Below, in pieces: positions 7,595 to 14,825 of a stretch of DNA of 14,935 nucleotides (position 1 is its first letter; every line of letters begins with the position of its first letter). Source of the DNA: SPGG2 sp964194625 (GTDB lineage Bacteria > Pseudomonadota > Gammaproteobacteria > Acidiferrobacterales > SPGG2); contig CAXMNC010000278.1 in assembly GCA_964194625.1 (NCBI GenBank), forward strand, positions 1 through 14,935. Direction: 5' to 3'. The position numbers and the translations under genes are program-made. The notes under the pieces were generated by a model. That model made no database searches and was not told the origin of the DNA. It was given only the letters and a program-made list of their open reading frames with translations.

Positions 7595-8083
7595 ATGACA
7601 GAAACCGTGTTTCACTACAGTAACCGGCGGGTGACCCATCGTATCGTGACCGGTGCGACAATGGCTGCCATTGTGTTGCTGGTCGCGCTTGTGTTTCCCG
7701 AGACGCCTCTGCTTGTCCGCATATTGCTGCTGGTCGGCGTTGCTATCGTGTTGAGCCATGTTGTTCGTTTTCAACGGTTACGCAGTGGAAGCGAACCTGC
7801 ATTGATCTTGCGAAGCGAGGGATTGGATGTGCCAGCGTGGCGAGTGGGGATCGTGCCGTGGCCAGAGATCGCTGATGCCCACCTGGCGGCCCGTAATAGT
7901 ATTCGCATTAGACTCAAACAGCCGCAGATATGGAAACAGAAGATGACACAGGCCGCTCGTATCCTCGGCATGCTAGAAACAATCTTTGGTGCCGGCATGT
8001 TTACGATTGATGGCGGCATGCTGGAGCAGCAACCCCGCGCTGTGCTGGCAGAGATCAAAGCCCATCTCGAGAAACACACCTGA
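7595..8083 (+). CDS. Small membrane protein, two N-terminal helices plus PH-like cytoplasmic domain, unknown function
   Basis: This is a 162-residue protein of unknown role. A positively charged N-terminus is followed by two hydrophobic helices at about 17-34 and 39-57, separated by a short PETP-containing turn. A soluble domain follows, beginning LILRSEGLDVP (70-80) with a downstream VPWPEIADAH (87-96). The layout of a helical hairpin, then a strand reading 'L..R..G..V', then 'W.EI' resembles the bacterial PH-like, STM3941-type small membrane proteins. I make that comparison from memory of the pattern only. No catalytic residues are evident. The gene begins 18 bases after the folD stop with a weak AGGGG-type binding site at that stop, and ends 23 bases before the next gene, so it is probably co-transcribed. 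It is not a known part of the N-methylglutamate pathway. Confidence 0.7.
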   Translation: MTETVFHYSNRRVTHRIVTGATMAAIVLLVALVFPETPLLVRILLLVGVAIVLSHVVRFQRLRSGSEPALILRSEGLDVPAWRVGIVPWPEIADAHLAARNSIRIRLKQPQIWKQKMTQAARILGMLETIFGAGMFTIDGGMLEQQPRAVLAEIKAHLEKHT

Positions 8084-8106
8084 GATCAACGACTCCCGGA
8101 GTAGAC

Positions 8107-9294
8107 ATGGCTGATACGTTCGATGTAGCAGTTATCGGTGGCGGCGTGATGGGTGCTTCGGCCGCGTTCCACCTGAAAAAGCTCGGGGCAGCGCGAGTCG
8201 TGTTACTTGAGCGTGAACAGATTTGCACCGGCGGTAGTGCCAAATCATGCGCCATCGTACGCACCCATTATTCGATCCCCAGCAATACCGCGCTCGCGAT
8301 AAAAGGCCTGGAGATCTTTCGGCACTTCGCCGATGTCGTTGGCGACTCGAATGCAGACTGTGGGTTTGTAAACTCAGGTTACATTATCGTGGCGCCCGAG
8401 GGTGACAAGGCCGAAAAACTCGCCGCCAACCTCGACATGCAAGCCAAGGTAGGGGCGCACACCAGGTCGATTTCGCGACAAGAAGCGCAAGAACTCCACC
8501 CACTCTTGAATCTCGACGATTGTTCGGTAATCGGCTATGAACCCGACTCCGGTTATGCCGATCCCTATCTGACGACCACTGGTTTCGCCAACGCTGCGAA
8601 GCGGCTTGGGGTTACAGTAAAAACGGGGTGCGCAGTAACAGGGTTACTACGGGAGGGCGACACGGTTACGGGGGTTTACACAAACCAGGGTGATATTTTC
8701 GCCGGCGCGGTTCTAGGTCTCATTGGTCCTTGGTCGGGAGAGCTCGCAGGTTGGGCCGGTACCAGCTTGCCGCTCGAAGTGTCGCGCCACATCGTGTTGA
8801 CGTTCAAAACGGTAGAGTCGTATGCGAGATCATTGCCCATTGTCAAAGACCTTACAACGGAGAACAAAATGTATTTCCGGCCAGCAACGGGAGGCGTCGT
8901 GCTCGTTGGAACCGGGGATCACGGCGATCCGCTAGATGAGCCTGACAAGATCGACGACAATGTAAGCTTAAGTTTTGTTGAGCACCAAGGTGGGCAGATC
9001 GCGCACCGGATGCCTAGTTTCGCCGATGGCGAGCTTGTGGACTCGTGGACCGGTCCTTACGACAGTACGCCGGACTGGAATCCAGTGCTTGGACTGGTGC
9101 CGGGTCTCAAGGGACTCTACGTCGGCTATGGTTTCTCCGGTCATGGTTTCAAGTTAGCACCGGCAATCGGTCGTGTCTTGGCGCAATCGATTCTGGGTCA
9201 AACTCCCGATGTCAGTATAGAGCCTTACAGCCTTGATCGTTTTGAGAAAGGCAATTTACTTACGGGCAGCTATGGTATCGGCTCTATATCTTGA
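8107..9294 (+). CDS. FAD-dependent oxidoreductase of the DAO (D-amino acid/sarcosine oxidase) family
   Basis: This 395-residue stand-alone flavoprotein has an N-terminal FAD Rossmann motif GGGVMG (11-16) and a DAO-family C-terminal flavin segment (VGYGFSGHGFKLAPAIG). It is a distant paralogue of the SoxB-like protein encoded just downstream. Where that protein has ARHDAVAW, carrying the histidine that links FMN in heterotetrameric sarcosine oxidase, this one reads YADPYLTT (150-157), so no covalent FMN is expected by that route. It probably oxidises a secondary or tertiary amine or an amino acid such as sarcosine, dimethylglycine or another N-methyl amino acid. The substrate cannot be read from the sequence. 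GGAG at 8098-8101 lies 5 bases before the ATG. Its place between folD and the mgd-like genes suggests that the methylene group it releases, if any, goes to the same folate pool. Confidence 0.85.
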   Translation: MADTFDVAVIGGGVMGASAAFHLKKLGAARVVLLEREQICTGGSAKSCAIVRTHYSIPSNTALAIKGLEIFRHFADVVGDSNADCGFVNSGYIIVAPEGDKAEKLAANLDMQAKVGAHTRSISRQEAQELHPLLNLDDCSVIGYEPDSGYADPYLTTTGFANAAKRLGVTVKTGCAVTGLLREGDTVTGVYTNQGDIFAGAVLGLIGPWSGELAGWAGTSLPLEVSRHIVLTFKTVESYARSLPIVKDLTTENKMYFRPATGGVVLVGTGDHGDPLDEPDKIDDNVSLSFVEHQGGQIAHRMPSFADGELVDSWTGPYDSTPDWNPVLGLVPGLKGLYVGYGFSGHGFKLAPAIGRVLAQSILGQTPDVSIEPYSLDRFEKGNLLTGSYGIGSIS

Positions 9295-9462
9295 CAAAGC
9301 GGTTGATCGCAGCGGTACAGCATTGGTACTTATCTTGCCGAAAGCACGTCTAGGATAAAAAGCAAAACTATTGTTTCATATTGTAATAGCGAGGATAGAA
9401 GCTATCATCCATCCTTCGTTTCTCCATTTGGTCAACTGATTTGTAAAGCACGGATCCAATCT
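9295..9462 (+). promoter_or_regulatory. AT-rich intergenic region, probable promoter/operator of the soxBDAG-like genes
   Basis: This 168-base gap is clearly more AT-rich than the flanking genes and holds no supported ORF. TGTAAT at 9382-9387 matches five of six bases of a -10 box but lacks a good -35. A second pairing, TTGTTT (9371-9376) with GATAGA (9394-9399) at 17-base spacing, is weak in the -10. A dyad GATAG-AAG-CTATC at 9394-9406 sits inside the region and could be an operator. The ATG at 9463 has only a weak binding site (CGGA at 9451-9454). The length, composition and dyad together suggest a separate, regulated transcription start for the dehydrogenase genes, but the exact boxes are uncertain. 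Confidence 0.4.
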
Positions 9463-10704
9463 ATGCCATTTGGATTACTCAAGTACGGGCTCAGCAAAAC
9501 CTATCCGGCAAAGCATCATTTCACGCCGCGCAAGGATCTTAAGAAACACTACGATGTCGTGATCATCGGTGGTGGTGGCCACGGCGCGGCTATTGCTTAT
9601 TACCTTGCCAAGTATCACGGCATTACCGATATCGCCATTCTCGAGAAAGGCTATTTAGGTGGTGGCAACACTGGGCGTAACACCGCTGTCCTACGTGCCA
9701 ACTATTTGACTGAAGAAGGGGTCACCTTCTATCGCGAATCACTCAAGCTTTATCGCGATCTCAGCAACGAATTCGACTACAACATCATGTGGGAGAATCG
9801 CGGCCAGCTCACTTTGGCGACGACCGATGCCGCCATCCGTAGCTTTCGCTGGCGCGCTGAGGTCAACAAACTTCTCGGTGTGCGGTCTGAGCTAATCGGG
9901 CGCGAAGAAATCCGAGAGCTTGTGCCCTTATTGAATCTCGGTGATGACGGGCGTTACCCGATCCTCGCCGGTCTCTGGCATGCAGATGGAGCTATTGCCC
10001 GGCACGACGCGGTGGCTTGGGGTTTCGCCAAAGGCGCGTGTGAACGTGGGGTGGAGTTGCACCAACTCACCGAAGTAACCGGACTTGATGTCGAGCACGA
10101 CCGCATCAAGGCGGTTCAAACCAATCGCGGTACGGTCCAATGCGGCTGCGCCGTGCAGGCGGTGGCAGGTACGAGTTCGTTGCTAGCGGCGATGGCCGGA
10201 TTCAAGCTGCCGATACACACCTATCCCCTGCAGGCGATGGTCACGCAACCGTACAAGCCAATCCTCGACCCGTTGGTTAGTGCGCCACATGTGCATGTGT
10301 ATATTCAGCAGAGCTCACGCGGGGAGTTTGTTATCGGCGGCGGTTCCGATCCCTATCCACTTTACAGTACCCGCTCGACTTTGGAGATGAAGGAATCATT
10401 ATCCTCGGCCATCCAAGAGTTATTTCCGTTCATCGGTCAGATGCGCTTATTGCGTCAATGGGCGGGCATTACTGACATGACGCCGGATTACAGCCCCATC
10501 ATGGGATTGAGTCCCGTGGAGAATTACTATCTCGACGCTGGTTGGGGTACGTGGGGTTTCAAAGCGACCCCCATCTCCGGTAAGACCATGGCGGAGCTGA
10601 TTGCGACGGGCAGAGTGCCGGACTTGATAAAGCCTTTCGGTGTTGATCGGTTCCTACGTTTCGAACAAATCAACGAAACCGGCGCTACTGCCGCCAGCCA
10701 CTAA
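9463..10704 (+). CDS. mgdA: N-methylglutamate dehydrogenase subunit A (sarcosine oxidase beta-like)
   Basis: This 413-residue SoxB-like flavoprotein is the subunit that would hold the amine-oxidising FAD. Residues 31-42 give the Rossmann start DVVIIGGGGHGA. GGGNTGRN (66-73) is the segment near the flavin. IARHDAVAWGF (178-188) contains His181, aligned with the histidine that carries covalent FMN in corynebacterial heterotetrameric sarcosine oxidase beta. The C-terminal WGTWGFKATPISG is the expected second flavin contact. It begins the gene order B-D-A-G, which is shared by sarcosine oxidase and N-methylglutamate dehydrogenase. The adjacent gmaS and mgs-like genes make N-methylglutamate the more likely substrate. 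The product would be glutamate, with the methyl carbon passed as methylene-H4F. Length is normal for the family. Sarcosine oxidase remains the alternative. Confidence 0.83.
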   Translation: MPFGLLKYGLSKTYPAKHHFTPRKDLKKHYDVVIIGGGGHGAAIAYYLAKYHGITDIAILEKGYLGGGNTGRNTAVLRANYLTEEGVTFYRESLKLYRDLSNEFDYNIMWENRGQLTLATTDAAIRSFRWRAEVNKLLGVRSELIGREEIRELVPLLNLGDDGRYPILAGLWHADGAIARHDAVAWGFAKGACERGVELHQLTEVTGLDVEHDRIKAVQTNRGTVQCGCAVQAVAGTSSLLAAMAGFKLPIHTYPLQAMVTQPYKPILDPLVSAPHVHVYIQQSSRGEFVIGGGSDPYPLYSTRSTLEMKESLSSAIQELFPFIGQMRLLRQWAGITDMTPDYSPIMGLSPVENYYLDAGWGTWGFKATPISGKTMAELIATGRVPDLIKPFGVDRFLRFEQINETGATAASH

Positions 10705-10729
10705 CAATGCAAGGCAGCGGAGTTGTGAA

Positions 10730-11020
10730 ATGAAGATCATGCCCTGTCCGTTGAACGGACCGCGCAACATCTCAGAGTTTGCCTACGGCGGTGAAGTTGA
10801 GCTTATGCCCGACCCAAACACCAGCAGCTCTGAGGAGTGGGCCGAGTACGTATTCTTTAGTGACAATCCGGCTGGTGTAGTGCGGGAATGGTGGTGTCAC
10901 TCGGCGACCTCCTATTGGTTTATCGCCGAGCGCAATACGGTAACCGACGAGATCGTACGGACCTATCCGCCGAGCGAACTATTCAAAGAGCGGGTAGAGT
11001 TTAAGAAGGAGTCTGAATAG
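10730..11020 (+). CDS. mgdB: N-methylglutamate dehydrogenase subunit B (sarcosine oxidase delta-like)
   Basis: This is a 96-residue small subunit of the four-part dehydrogenase. ATG 10730 was chosen because CGGAG at 10718-10722 lies 7 bases upstream and because the protein then begins MKIMPCPLNGPRN, as delta subunits do. The frame stays open back into mgdA, but that extension has no family likeness. In corynebacterial sarcosine oxidase the delta subunit binds zinc through Cys6, Cys9, a histidine and a third cysteine. Here Cys6 and His57 remain, but Asn9 replaces the second cysteine and the last ligand position is Thr60 or Ser61 (WCHSATSYW). Zinc binding as known is therefore unlikely. This may be a feature of the whole NMG dehydrogenase branch. 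Its stop directly abuts the next start codon. Confidence 0.85.
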   Translation: MKIMPCPLNGPRNISEFAYGGEVELMPDPNTSSSEEWAEYVFFSDNPAGVVREWWCHSATSYWFIAERNTVTDEIVRTYPPSELFKERVEFKKESE

Positions 11021-13930
11021 GTGTCAGGTGTAAACCGCTTACCAGCACCTGCCGGTTTACTGGTCGATCATGATCAGCCGATCAGCTTTGAGTTCGAAGG
11101 CAAACGCTATGAAGGGCTGGCCGGTGATTGTATTGCCAGTACCTTAGCCGCCAACGATCAATGGTTGATCTCGCGCTCGTTCAAATACCATCGTCCCCGC
11201 GGTGTGCTCACTATGGCCGGTCAGGACGCCAATGTATTGGTGCAACTACCTAAGGATCCCAATGTGCTGGCGGACCGCTACCCAATCACCGAAGGTCTGC
11301 GCGTGCATGGCCAAAACTACAAAGGCAGCTTAGAGAAAGACCGTGAGGCATGGATCGGCATGTTCTCGAAGTTTTTGCCGGTCGGCTTCTATTACAAGGC
11401 CTTCTATAAACCTAAGGGGGCGTGGGAGAAATGGGCGCCCCTGATTCGCAGAAAGGCCGGGTTGGGCGTGGTCGATCCGACGGTTGACCCTGGCTATTAC
11501 GACAAGCAGTACAAGTTCTACGATGTGGTGGTGATTGGCGGGGGACCGGCCGGCATGCAAGCGGCGATCACCGCCGCCCAGGCCGGGGCCGAAGTGCTAC
11601 TGGTCGATGAGAATCCGGTGCTGGGTGGTTCGCTGACTTACGCACGTTTCGATGTTGATGAACCTAATAGCGAGGTAACACGCCACAGGCTCCTAGCCGC
11701 GATAGAGGCCAGTGAACATATCGAGGTCATGACCGACGCCACGTGCAACGGTTGGTTTACTGAGAACTGGTTAGCGGTGATTCGCGGCAAACGCCTATAT
11801 AAGGTGCGTGCACGTGAGGTGGTGTTGGCAGCGGGGGCCATGGAGCAGCCGGCGATCTTCGGTAATAACGATTTGCCCGGTGTCATGTTGGGTTCTGCCG
11901 CCCAGCGACTCATACGACTCTACGGCGTCAGACCCGGTCGACGCGCGGTGGTACTCACCGGTAATGATGATGGGTACGGTGTCGCGCTTGACCTGGCGGC
12001 GGTCGGTATCGACATTGCTGCTATTGTCGATATGCGATCACAGTCACGATCGACAGCGCTAGTGAGTGCCGTGCGTGAGCGCGGGATCAAGGTAATCTTG
12101 GGCCACACCGTCTACGAGGCAATTGGTAGTGACCGACACGTTAAGGCGGTGATGGTGTCCCGCGTTATCAGGCGAGGGCAATGCGAAAGTACCGGTGATG
12201 TAATGGATTGTGATTTGCTCTGCGTATCTGTCGGCTACACGCCGACCTACCAGCTCGCATTACACGCCGGTGCCAAGCTCCACTACGACGATGACAGCGC
12301 CATGCTCTCGATTAGCGATGTGCCAGAACACATGCGACTGGCCGGCTCAGTGAATAGCGTCTACGATCTTGACGCCGTGTTAGCAGATGGTCGTCGCGCC
12401 GGTTGGTTGGCCGCAGATGCGCTTGGCCTCAAATGGGAGAAGGAGCCGCCGGCACCCGAGGAGACCGGGGCGGCCGGGCGTAACTTCGCGTGGCCGATCT
12501 TTCCTCATCCCAACGGCAAGGACTTTGTCGACTACGACGAGGACTTGCAGGTAGCCGATATCATCAACGCTACCCGCGATGGTTACGAGGACGTGCAACT
12601 GGTAAAACGCTACTCGACGGTGGGTATGGGGCCATCGCAGGGGCGTAATTCGGCGCTCGCTACTGCACGCCTTGTCGCCGATGCGATGGGGCGTCCGGTG
12701 GCCGAGACCGGGGTGACCACGGCGCGCCCGCCGTTTGCTCCAGAGCGCATCGCCCATTGCGCGGGACGAAGCTTTTACCCAGAGCGTCACAGCAGTATGC
12801 ATCATCGACATTTGGAAGCGGGCGCGCAGATGTTACTGGCGGGCGTTTGGCTGCGGCCCGCCTATTACGGGCCCAAAGATGAACGCGACCGCTGCATGAG
12901 CGAGGAATCGCTTAACGTACGAAACAACGTAGGCCTGGTCGATGTCTCAACCCTGGGCGGTATCGACGTGCGCGGCCCCGACGCCGGCGAATTCCTGAAC
13001 CGTATCTACACCTTCGCCTACGTGAAGCAGCAAGTAGGCCGCGGCCGCTATGTGGCAATGACCAACGAGCAAGGTGTGGTCATCGATGACGGTGTTGCCT
13101 GTCGCTTTCACGAACACCTTTACTATGTGACCGCGACTACCGGTGGTGTTGATCGCGTCTATCAGAACATGCTGCGTTGGAATGCACAGTGGCGACTAAA
13201 CGTAGATATCGGTCATGTGACGAACGCTTGGTGCGGTGTCAATATCGCCGGCCCGCGATCGCGCGATGTGTTGGCCAAACTATGTACGGACGTGGATTTG
13301 TCGGCGGAGGGGTTTCCTTATATGGGGATACGCGAGGGCCGAGTGGCGGGTATTCCCGCACGACTGCTGCGAGTGGGGTTCGTCGGCGAGCTTGGTTACG
13401 AGGTGCACGTGCCACAGCACTGCGGCGAGGCCTTATGGGATGCGATGATGGAGGCTGGACAAGCTGAGGGCATTAGGCCGTTTGGCATTGAGACCCAGCG
13501 GTTGTTGCGGCTCGAGAAGGGCCACATCATTGTCGGCCAAGACACCGACGCCATGTCGCATCCGGGAGAAGTGCACCTGGCTTGGGCGATTGCCCGCAAA
13601 AAGCCGTTCTTTGTGGGTGGCCGCTCGATCCAAGAGATCGAAAGCCGGCCGTTGCGACGCAAACTTGCAGGGTTCGTGGTTAACGACTTGGATGCACCCA
13701 TACCCCAAGAGAGTCATTTGGTGTTACGCGACAGCGCCATGACCGGGCGCGTGACCTCTTGTTATTTTTCTCCGACCATCGGCAAACCCATTGGTCTCGC
13801 CTTTATGGCCCCGGACCAGGCCGTACCGGGTCAAACGGTCACCATTAAATCGACCGGCGGTGTGTTGGTGAGTGCGGAGATCGTCGAACTGCCGTTTTAC
13901 GATCCGCAAAACAAACGCCAGGAAATGTAA
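11021..13930 (+). CDS. mgdC: N-methylglutamate dehydrogenase subunit C (sarcosine oxidase alpha-like)
   Basis: This 969-residue alpha subunit has the usual family length and domain order. Residues about 15-95 form the 2Fe-2S-ferredoxin-like fold, which lacks cluster cysteines as is normal for this family (FEFEGKRYEGLAGDCIAS). Residues about 165-470 form the dinucleotide-binding part, with GGGPAG (173-178), LAAGAMEQPAIF and LTGNDDGYG. A linker follows with KRYSTVGMGPSQGRN, then the RPPFAPERIAHCAG segment. Residues about 600-960 are an aminomethyltransferase (GcvT)-like domain that binds tetrahydrofolate in the complex and receives the methylene carbon (NVGLVDVSTLGGIDVRGPDA; GELGYEVHVP). GTG 11021 abuts the mgdB stop, with AAGGAG at 11006-11011 (9-base spacing), a typical coupled arrangement. 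Together with MgdA it forms the catalytic core. Sarcosine oxidase alpha is the alternative name. Confidence 0.87.
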   Translation: MSGVNRLPAPAGLLVDHDQPISFEFEGKRYEGLAGDCIASTLAANDQWLISRSFKYHRPRGVLTMAGQDANVLVQLPKDPNVLADRYPITEGLRVHGQNYKGSLEKDREAWIGMFSKFLPVGFYYKAFYKPKGAWEKWAPLIRRKAGLGVVDPTVDPGYYDKQYKFYDVVVIGGGPAGMQAAITAAQAGAEVLLVDENPVLGGSLTYARFDVDEPNSEVTRHRLLAAIEASEHIEVMTDATCNGWFTENWLAVIRGKRLYKVRAREVVLAAGAMEQPAIFGNNDLPGVMLGSAAQRLIRLYGVRPGRRAVVLTGNDDGYGVALDLAAVGIDIAAIVDMRSQSRSTALVSAVRERGIKVILGHTVYEAIGSDRHVKAVMVSRVIRRGQCESTGDVMDCDLLCVSVGYTPTYQLALHAGAKLHYDDDSAMLSISDVPEHMRLAGSVNSVYDLDAVLADGRRAGWLAADALGLKWEKEPPAPEETGAAGRNFAWPIFPHPNGKDFVDYDEDLQVADIINATRDGYEDVQLVKRYSTVGMGPSQGRNSALATARLVADAMGRPVAETGVTTARPPFAPERIAHCAGRSFYPERHSSMHHRHLEAGAQMLLAGVWLRPAYYGPKDERDRCMSEESLNVRNNVGLVDVSTLGGIDVRGPDAGEFLNRIYTFAYVKQQVGRGRYVAMTNEQGVVIDDGVACRFHEHLYYVTATTGGVDRVYQNMLRWNAQWRLNVDIGHVTNAWCGVNIAGPRSRDVLAKLCTDVDLSAEGFPYMGIREGRVAGIPARLLRVGFVGELGYEVHVPQHCGEALWDAMMEAGQAEGIRPFGIETQRLLRLEKGHIIVGQDTDAMSHPGEVHLAWAIARKKPFFVGGRSIQEIESRPLRRKLAGFVVNDLDAPIPQESHLVLRDSAMTGRVTSCYFSPTIGKPIGLAFMAPDQAVPGQTVTIKSTGGVLVSAEIVELPFYDPQNKRQEM

Positions 13931-13934
13931 CGCT

Positions 13935-14636
13935 GTGGGCACTACCCAACCGGCACAACACCTACGTCGCAGCATGATCTATCGCATCTTGGCCGAAGCT
14001 GGCGCTGAGTTCGAGGTGTTGGCAGATACTGCGGTGGCCATGCGTTATGCCGACGGTGGCGATGAAGTGGCGTTAGCGCGGCGCATGGGCCTGGCCGATT
14101 TATCACCGTTGTCGCGAACCGGCTTCAAGGGTAGGGACACCCCCGATTGGCTCGTGACGCAGCTCGTGGCGATCCCCGATAGACCCGGCCAAGCCCGCCG
14201 TCAAAGTGACGGCGCATTAGTGTTGCGTCTATCGGCAGACGAGCATGTGATCGTTAGTGACTTACACGCACGCTCAGAGCTACCGGCAAGACTGGAGGCG
14301 AACTGGCAGCTTAGTGCCGAGCGCATGTGTTATCACATGCCGCGTGCCGAAAGCTATTGTTGGTTCGCGATCACCGGCGAATGCGCAACTGAGATGTTGG
14401 CCAAGGTATGCGGTGTCGACCTGCGGGTCGACAAATTCGATGAGGGTCGCATCGCCCAGACCTCGCTTGCACGTATCAACGCCGTGATCGTACGCAATGA
14501 TTTGGGCGCCACGCCCACTTTCTACGTGCTGGCAGATAGCGCCTCGGCGGACTATCTGTGGCCTTGTTTGGTCGATGCCATGCAAGAGTTCGAAGGGGGT
14601 ATCGTCGGGTTCGCCGCGCTCCGAGCGCTTGTCTAA
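13935..14636 (+). CDS. mgdD: N-methylglutamate dehydrogenase subunit D (sarcosine oxidase gamma-like)
   Basis: This 233-residue gamma-type subunit is placed last in the B-D-A-G order. These subunits share a weak GcvT-like fold, are poorly conserved and are thought to be structural. Matching features are the FALT-like central part AESYCWFAITG (about 138-148), the VDLRVDKFDEGRIAQTSLARI stretch, and a closing helix near EFEGGIVGFAALRAL. The start taken is GTG 13935, four bases after the mgdC stop, with AGGAA at 13919-13923 (11-base spacing). ATG 13974 is the other possibility and would remove 13 residues. The open frame continues upstream into mgdC, which is not a credible start. Identification rests more on position than on motif strength. 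Confidence 0.8.
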   Translation: MGTTQPAQHLRRSMIYRILAEAGAEFEVLADTAVAMRYADGGDEVALARRMGLADLSPLSRTGFKGRDTPDWLVTQLVAIPDRPGQARRQSDGALVLRLSADEHVIVSDLHARSELPARLEANWQLSAERMCYHMPRAESYCWFAITGECATEMLAKVCGVDLRVDKFDEGRIAQTSLARINAVIVRNDLGATPTFYVLADSASADYLWPCLVDAMQEFEGGIVGFAALRALV

Positions 14637-14825
14637 CGGGCCAGCGGGGGCAGCCCACAAAGACACACGGACACCCGGCTTGCACCAAACGGCGGGCCTA
14701 CCTTATGCTACCTGGTCTGGATTGGCTGATTCCCCCACTTTTGTGGTAGGTGATCTGGGGCGGATCTATAAAAACGTACCCGAAAAAGGGGTGAAGTACC
14801 ATAACCGATGTTTTAGGAGAATATT
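14637..14825 (+). promoter_or_regulatory. Intergenic region with candidate promoter for the downstream exported protein
   Basis: This 189-base gap follows mgdD and holds no supported ORF. TATAAA at 14767-14772 is a good -10 look-alike, but the nearest -35 candidate, TTGTGG at 14741-14746, is 20 bases away, so the pair is weak. Just downstream, GTACC occurs at 14776-14780 and again at 14796-14800, two helical turns apart, and ACCC-GAAAAAG-GGGT (14778-14792) can pair between them. AGGAGA at 14815-14820 is a clear ribosome binding site 5 bases before ATG 14826. CCAC-TTTT-GTGG near 14735-14746 is a small hairpin without a T-tail. The next gene probably has its own transcription start. Confidence 0.4.

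Noticed and set aside
10640..10729. Upstream extension of the mgdB frame into the end of mgdA
   Set aside because: The 30 extra residues do not resemble delta subunits. ATG 10730 has a properly spaced CGGAG and gives the usual N-terminus with Cys6.
13872..13934. Upstream extension of the mgdD frame into mgdC
   Set aside because: It overlaps the conserved end of mgdC. GTG 13935 just after the mgdC stop is the more natural coupled start.
9463..14636. Sarcosine oxidase (soxBDAG) as the primary name
   Set aside because: No glycine betaine or dimethylglycine degradation genes or glyA are in view, while gmaS and the synthase genes are present. N-methylglutamate is the better substrate, though motif reading alone cannot prove it.
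14735..14746. Terminator hairpin after mgdD (CCAC-TTTT-GTGG)
   Set aside because: A four-base-pair stem with no downstream T-run is too weak to call.
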